DNA of 64,000 nt, taken from Varroa destructor (Eukaryota; Arthropoda; Arachnida; Mesostigmata; Varroidae). Of the stretch, positions 62,166 to 64,000 are shown piece after piece. Location of the stretch: assembly GCF_002443255.2 (NCBI RefSeq), contig NW_019211460.1:38015498-38079497 (forward strand). Direction: 5' to 3'. Both the position numbers and the translations under genes were made by a program. The notes below the pieces were generated by a model, which searched no databases, was not told the origin of the DNA, and saw only the letters and a list, made by a program, of their open reading frames with translations. Position 1 is the first letter of the stretch. Every line of letters begins with the position of its first letter.

Positions 62166-63494
62166 GTCGATGGTAATTTTGCTGATCTCGCTGTTGTATG
62201 TTCATTAAAACGGTTTTTTTTTTTTTAAATATACAAAACATAGCCCGTCTTTAAAGTTTTCGTGAGTTTCTGGCCTAATTGAATTATTTTCGCTATGGTT
62301 TTCAGTCGATATTAGATTCTCCGTCCGTAATTAAGATAATAGGCTATAGAAAATTGGCCCGTGGTTACGTATGTGTGGTACGTATAGAAGAAACGACAAA
62401 GGACACTAAGAACCGCTAGCGATAATGAAGCGTCTAAGCCAAAGGACCTCTCATTATTCCAAATGCGGCCAGTTTCTATCTCAGTATGAGCCTACGCCTG
62501 TTTCTAAGCTACAGAAAATTTTGGAGAAAAAAACTTTCAGTCTTTAAGCGGGAATAGATACCACCTGAAAATCAGCAGAAGGTAAAGGAAATTAAATGAA
62601 ATAACGTCGTCTCGCGATAGCTAAGCGAAGATTGTTCTGTTGCCGTTCAAACCGGAATGAACTGTCCACTGGAAAATACCAACTACCAGATTGTTATTTA
62701 CTACTTAGCCGTAGCACTTCACTATACAAAGATAATCAGTACGGCTATGATGAACTTATTTGAGCAGTCAACTACCAACATACTTGCACTCAGACTAACG
62801 TCTTTCGAAAAAACGCAATTGTTAAAGGTCGTACGAACTTTAGCACTATTCGACACCAGTTAATCCGGTGGCATAAAACTATCAGCAACATTTTTGAACG
62901 GTGTCTAGTTTTCTTTTAATATTTCACGCAAAAAAATGTTTATAATTGTAAAGTAAAGAGTAAGAACATCCTCTAGTCTGTGACGAAACGAACTAGACCA
63001 TTAAGCAAATTTTACCCAATCTTCTTTTCGCGCCTGGTCTTAAAAAAATTTGAATAATAGACGCAGTCTTTTATCTTGACGCTCGTAGTTTACTGAAGCT
63101 TGACTTCTATTGCCGTGATTATGAAGCGGTTTATGATGGCCGCACGGCACTGAGCTGGCGCGAGCTCTTTTCACCTTTTTTTTCCGCTGGTTACAGAAAA
63201 ACGTTCCGAAAACGTTTATTATTATCTGAAGGTGGCTCATCGCCGAAAGAATACCACCCATTTCTCTAAATGGGCACGGCGATTTATCAATGGCTTTCTT
63301 GAAGCTTCATTATAGGCTATCGCGAAAATCGAACTCTCAGCTTATCTAACTGTATCTATACTGACGCATATGCTTGGAAAACAACCAAAACGTCCAGAAT
63401 TAGTCAAAGGTCGAAAAAAAAACAGTTCACACACAAAAAGGCTGAAGCACAATGACAAAGCTGCCGCATTGGGAAAATGGAAAATCTATTTTCT
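62166..63494. other. Intergenic; no gene recognised
   Basis: AT-rich sequence with short frames only (73 codons or fewer). The upstream part of the LINE fragment at 63.5 kb might reach back to about 63.2 kb but is too eroded to see. Confidence 0.4.
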
Positions 63495-63600
63495 TACAAT
63501 AATAAATGACTGGAGTCTGCACGTAAATGGCAATATAGGGCTGCTTTGTAGACATTTTGACTACCCACGTGCGTTGGACAAGGTAAACCATGATCTGCTA
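63495..63600 (+). mobile_element. Reverse transcriptase scrap of a second LINE
   Basis: The plus frame reads TIINDWSLHVN (63499-63531) and then DYPRALDKVNHDLL (63559-63600). This matches the RT block of CR1/Jockey/L2-type LINEs, in which an aspartate-containing strand leads into a KAFDKVNHDLL-like motif. Downstream the frame continues to 63708 without further homology. It is on the opposite strand from the R1-like relic and of a different wording, so it is a separate insertion. Boundaries are unknown because of decay. Confidence 0.6.
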
Positions 63601-64000
63601 ACGTATGTATCGGTTATGAGGTCGTTTCGTACTCGGTCGGGGTGTCCGGTTTCTTCGCCACGTCATATTTATAAAAGTGTGTGGTCTTTGTGGTGGTATT
63701 TTTTTTAATTGTGCATCATATGACATTTCATCTGAGACATTTTCGGCCGAGAACGTCCCATAGCTTCCGGGTGTTGAGACCCTATTATGGTGAGCACGAA
63801 GCAAGCGTCTGGCCTCATAGCTGTGCGTGTTCGTGTCCCACCGTTTGGCATTGGCAAATTCTTTTCTTTGGCAACATCTTGCCCGTCTCTCTCGGGTCCG
63901 CACCTCCCTCATGTATCAGGTCGTACCTACCATTTTCTTGCAGAAGTTCGTATACTCTGTGTTACTCCAGTCTACAGTTTTAGTGGGCATCAAATAATGT
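63601..64000. other. Window edge; no gene recognised
   Basis: Overlapping frames on both strands (100 and 104 codons) without motifs. They may be further decayed LINE sequence. Confidence 0.35.

Noticed and set aside
1..64000. CRISPR arrays, operons, prophage or bacterial features
   Set aside because: No spaced direct repeats were seen, and the genes are spliced; this is eukaryotic DNA.

Overview
The window is eukaryotic nuclear DNA. It is AT-rich, with spliced genes, long introns and intergenic gaps, (AT)n microsatellites, and decayed non-LTR retrotransposons, one of the arthropod R1 type. Gene content and intron style fit an arthropod. A mite or other chelicerate is my guess, and no diagnostic marker in the window proves it.

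Three conserved housekeeping genes can be reconstructed exon by exon with intact reading frames. (1) A type I DnaJ/Hsp40 co-chaperone of the DNAJA2 type lies on the minus strand (19274-24683, 4 exons, 404 aa, C-terminal CaaX box). (2) A mitochondrial carrier orthologous to SLC25A44 lies on the minus strand (31289-35583, 3 exons, 312 aa). (3) An SR splicing factor of the SRSF4/5/6 (B52/SRp55) family lies on the plus strand (37616-43965, 6 coding exons, 400 aa); its first coding intron appears to be a GC-AG intron. Genes 2 and 3 are head to head and probably share a GC-balanced promoter block near 35.6-36.26 kb.

Region by region: 1-9.5 kb has no recognisable gene but holds a perfect 19-bp hairpin (1922-1963) and an (AT)n tract. 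9.6-12.03 kb (minus) is a heavily mutated R1-clade LINE relic running from the end of the endonuclease through the reverse transcriptase to the C-terminal region. 12-19 kb has no recognised gene and contains a 58-bp (TA)n tract. 19.3-24.7 kb is the DnaJ gene. 25-31 kb is AT-rich with nothing recognised. 31.3-44.6 kb holds the carrier and SR genes. 44.6-53.9 kb has only weak candidate coding patches. 53.9-57.6 kb is more GC-balanced and contains a chain of phase-compatible minus-strand exons that could encode an unrecognised signal-peptide/membrane protein. 57.7-64 kb is mostly intergenic, with a few unassigned ORFs and a LINE reverse-transcriptase scrap at 63.5-63.6 kb.

The three firm genes act in protein folding, mitochondrial transport and pre-mRNA splicing. 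They look like neighbours by chance, not members of one pathway. I found no clear new biological system. The observations most worth checking are the multi-exon candidate at 55.0-56.5 kb, the GC-AG intron with a possible poison exon in the SR gene, and the perfect hairpin near 1.9 kb.
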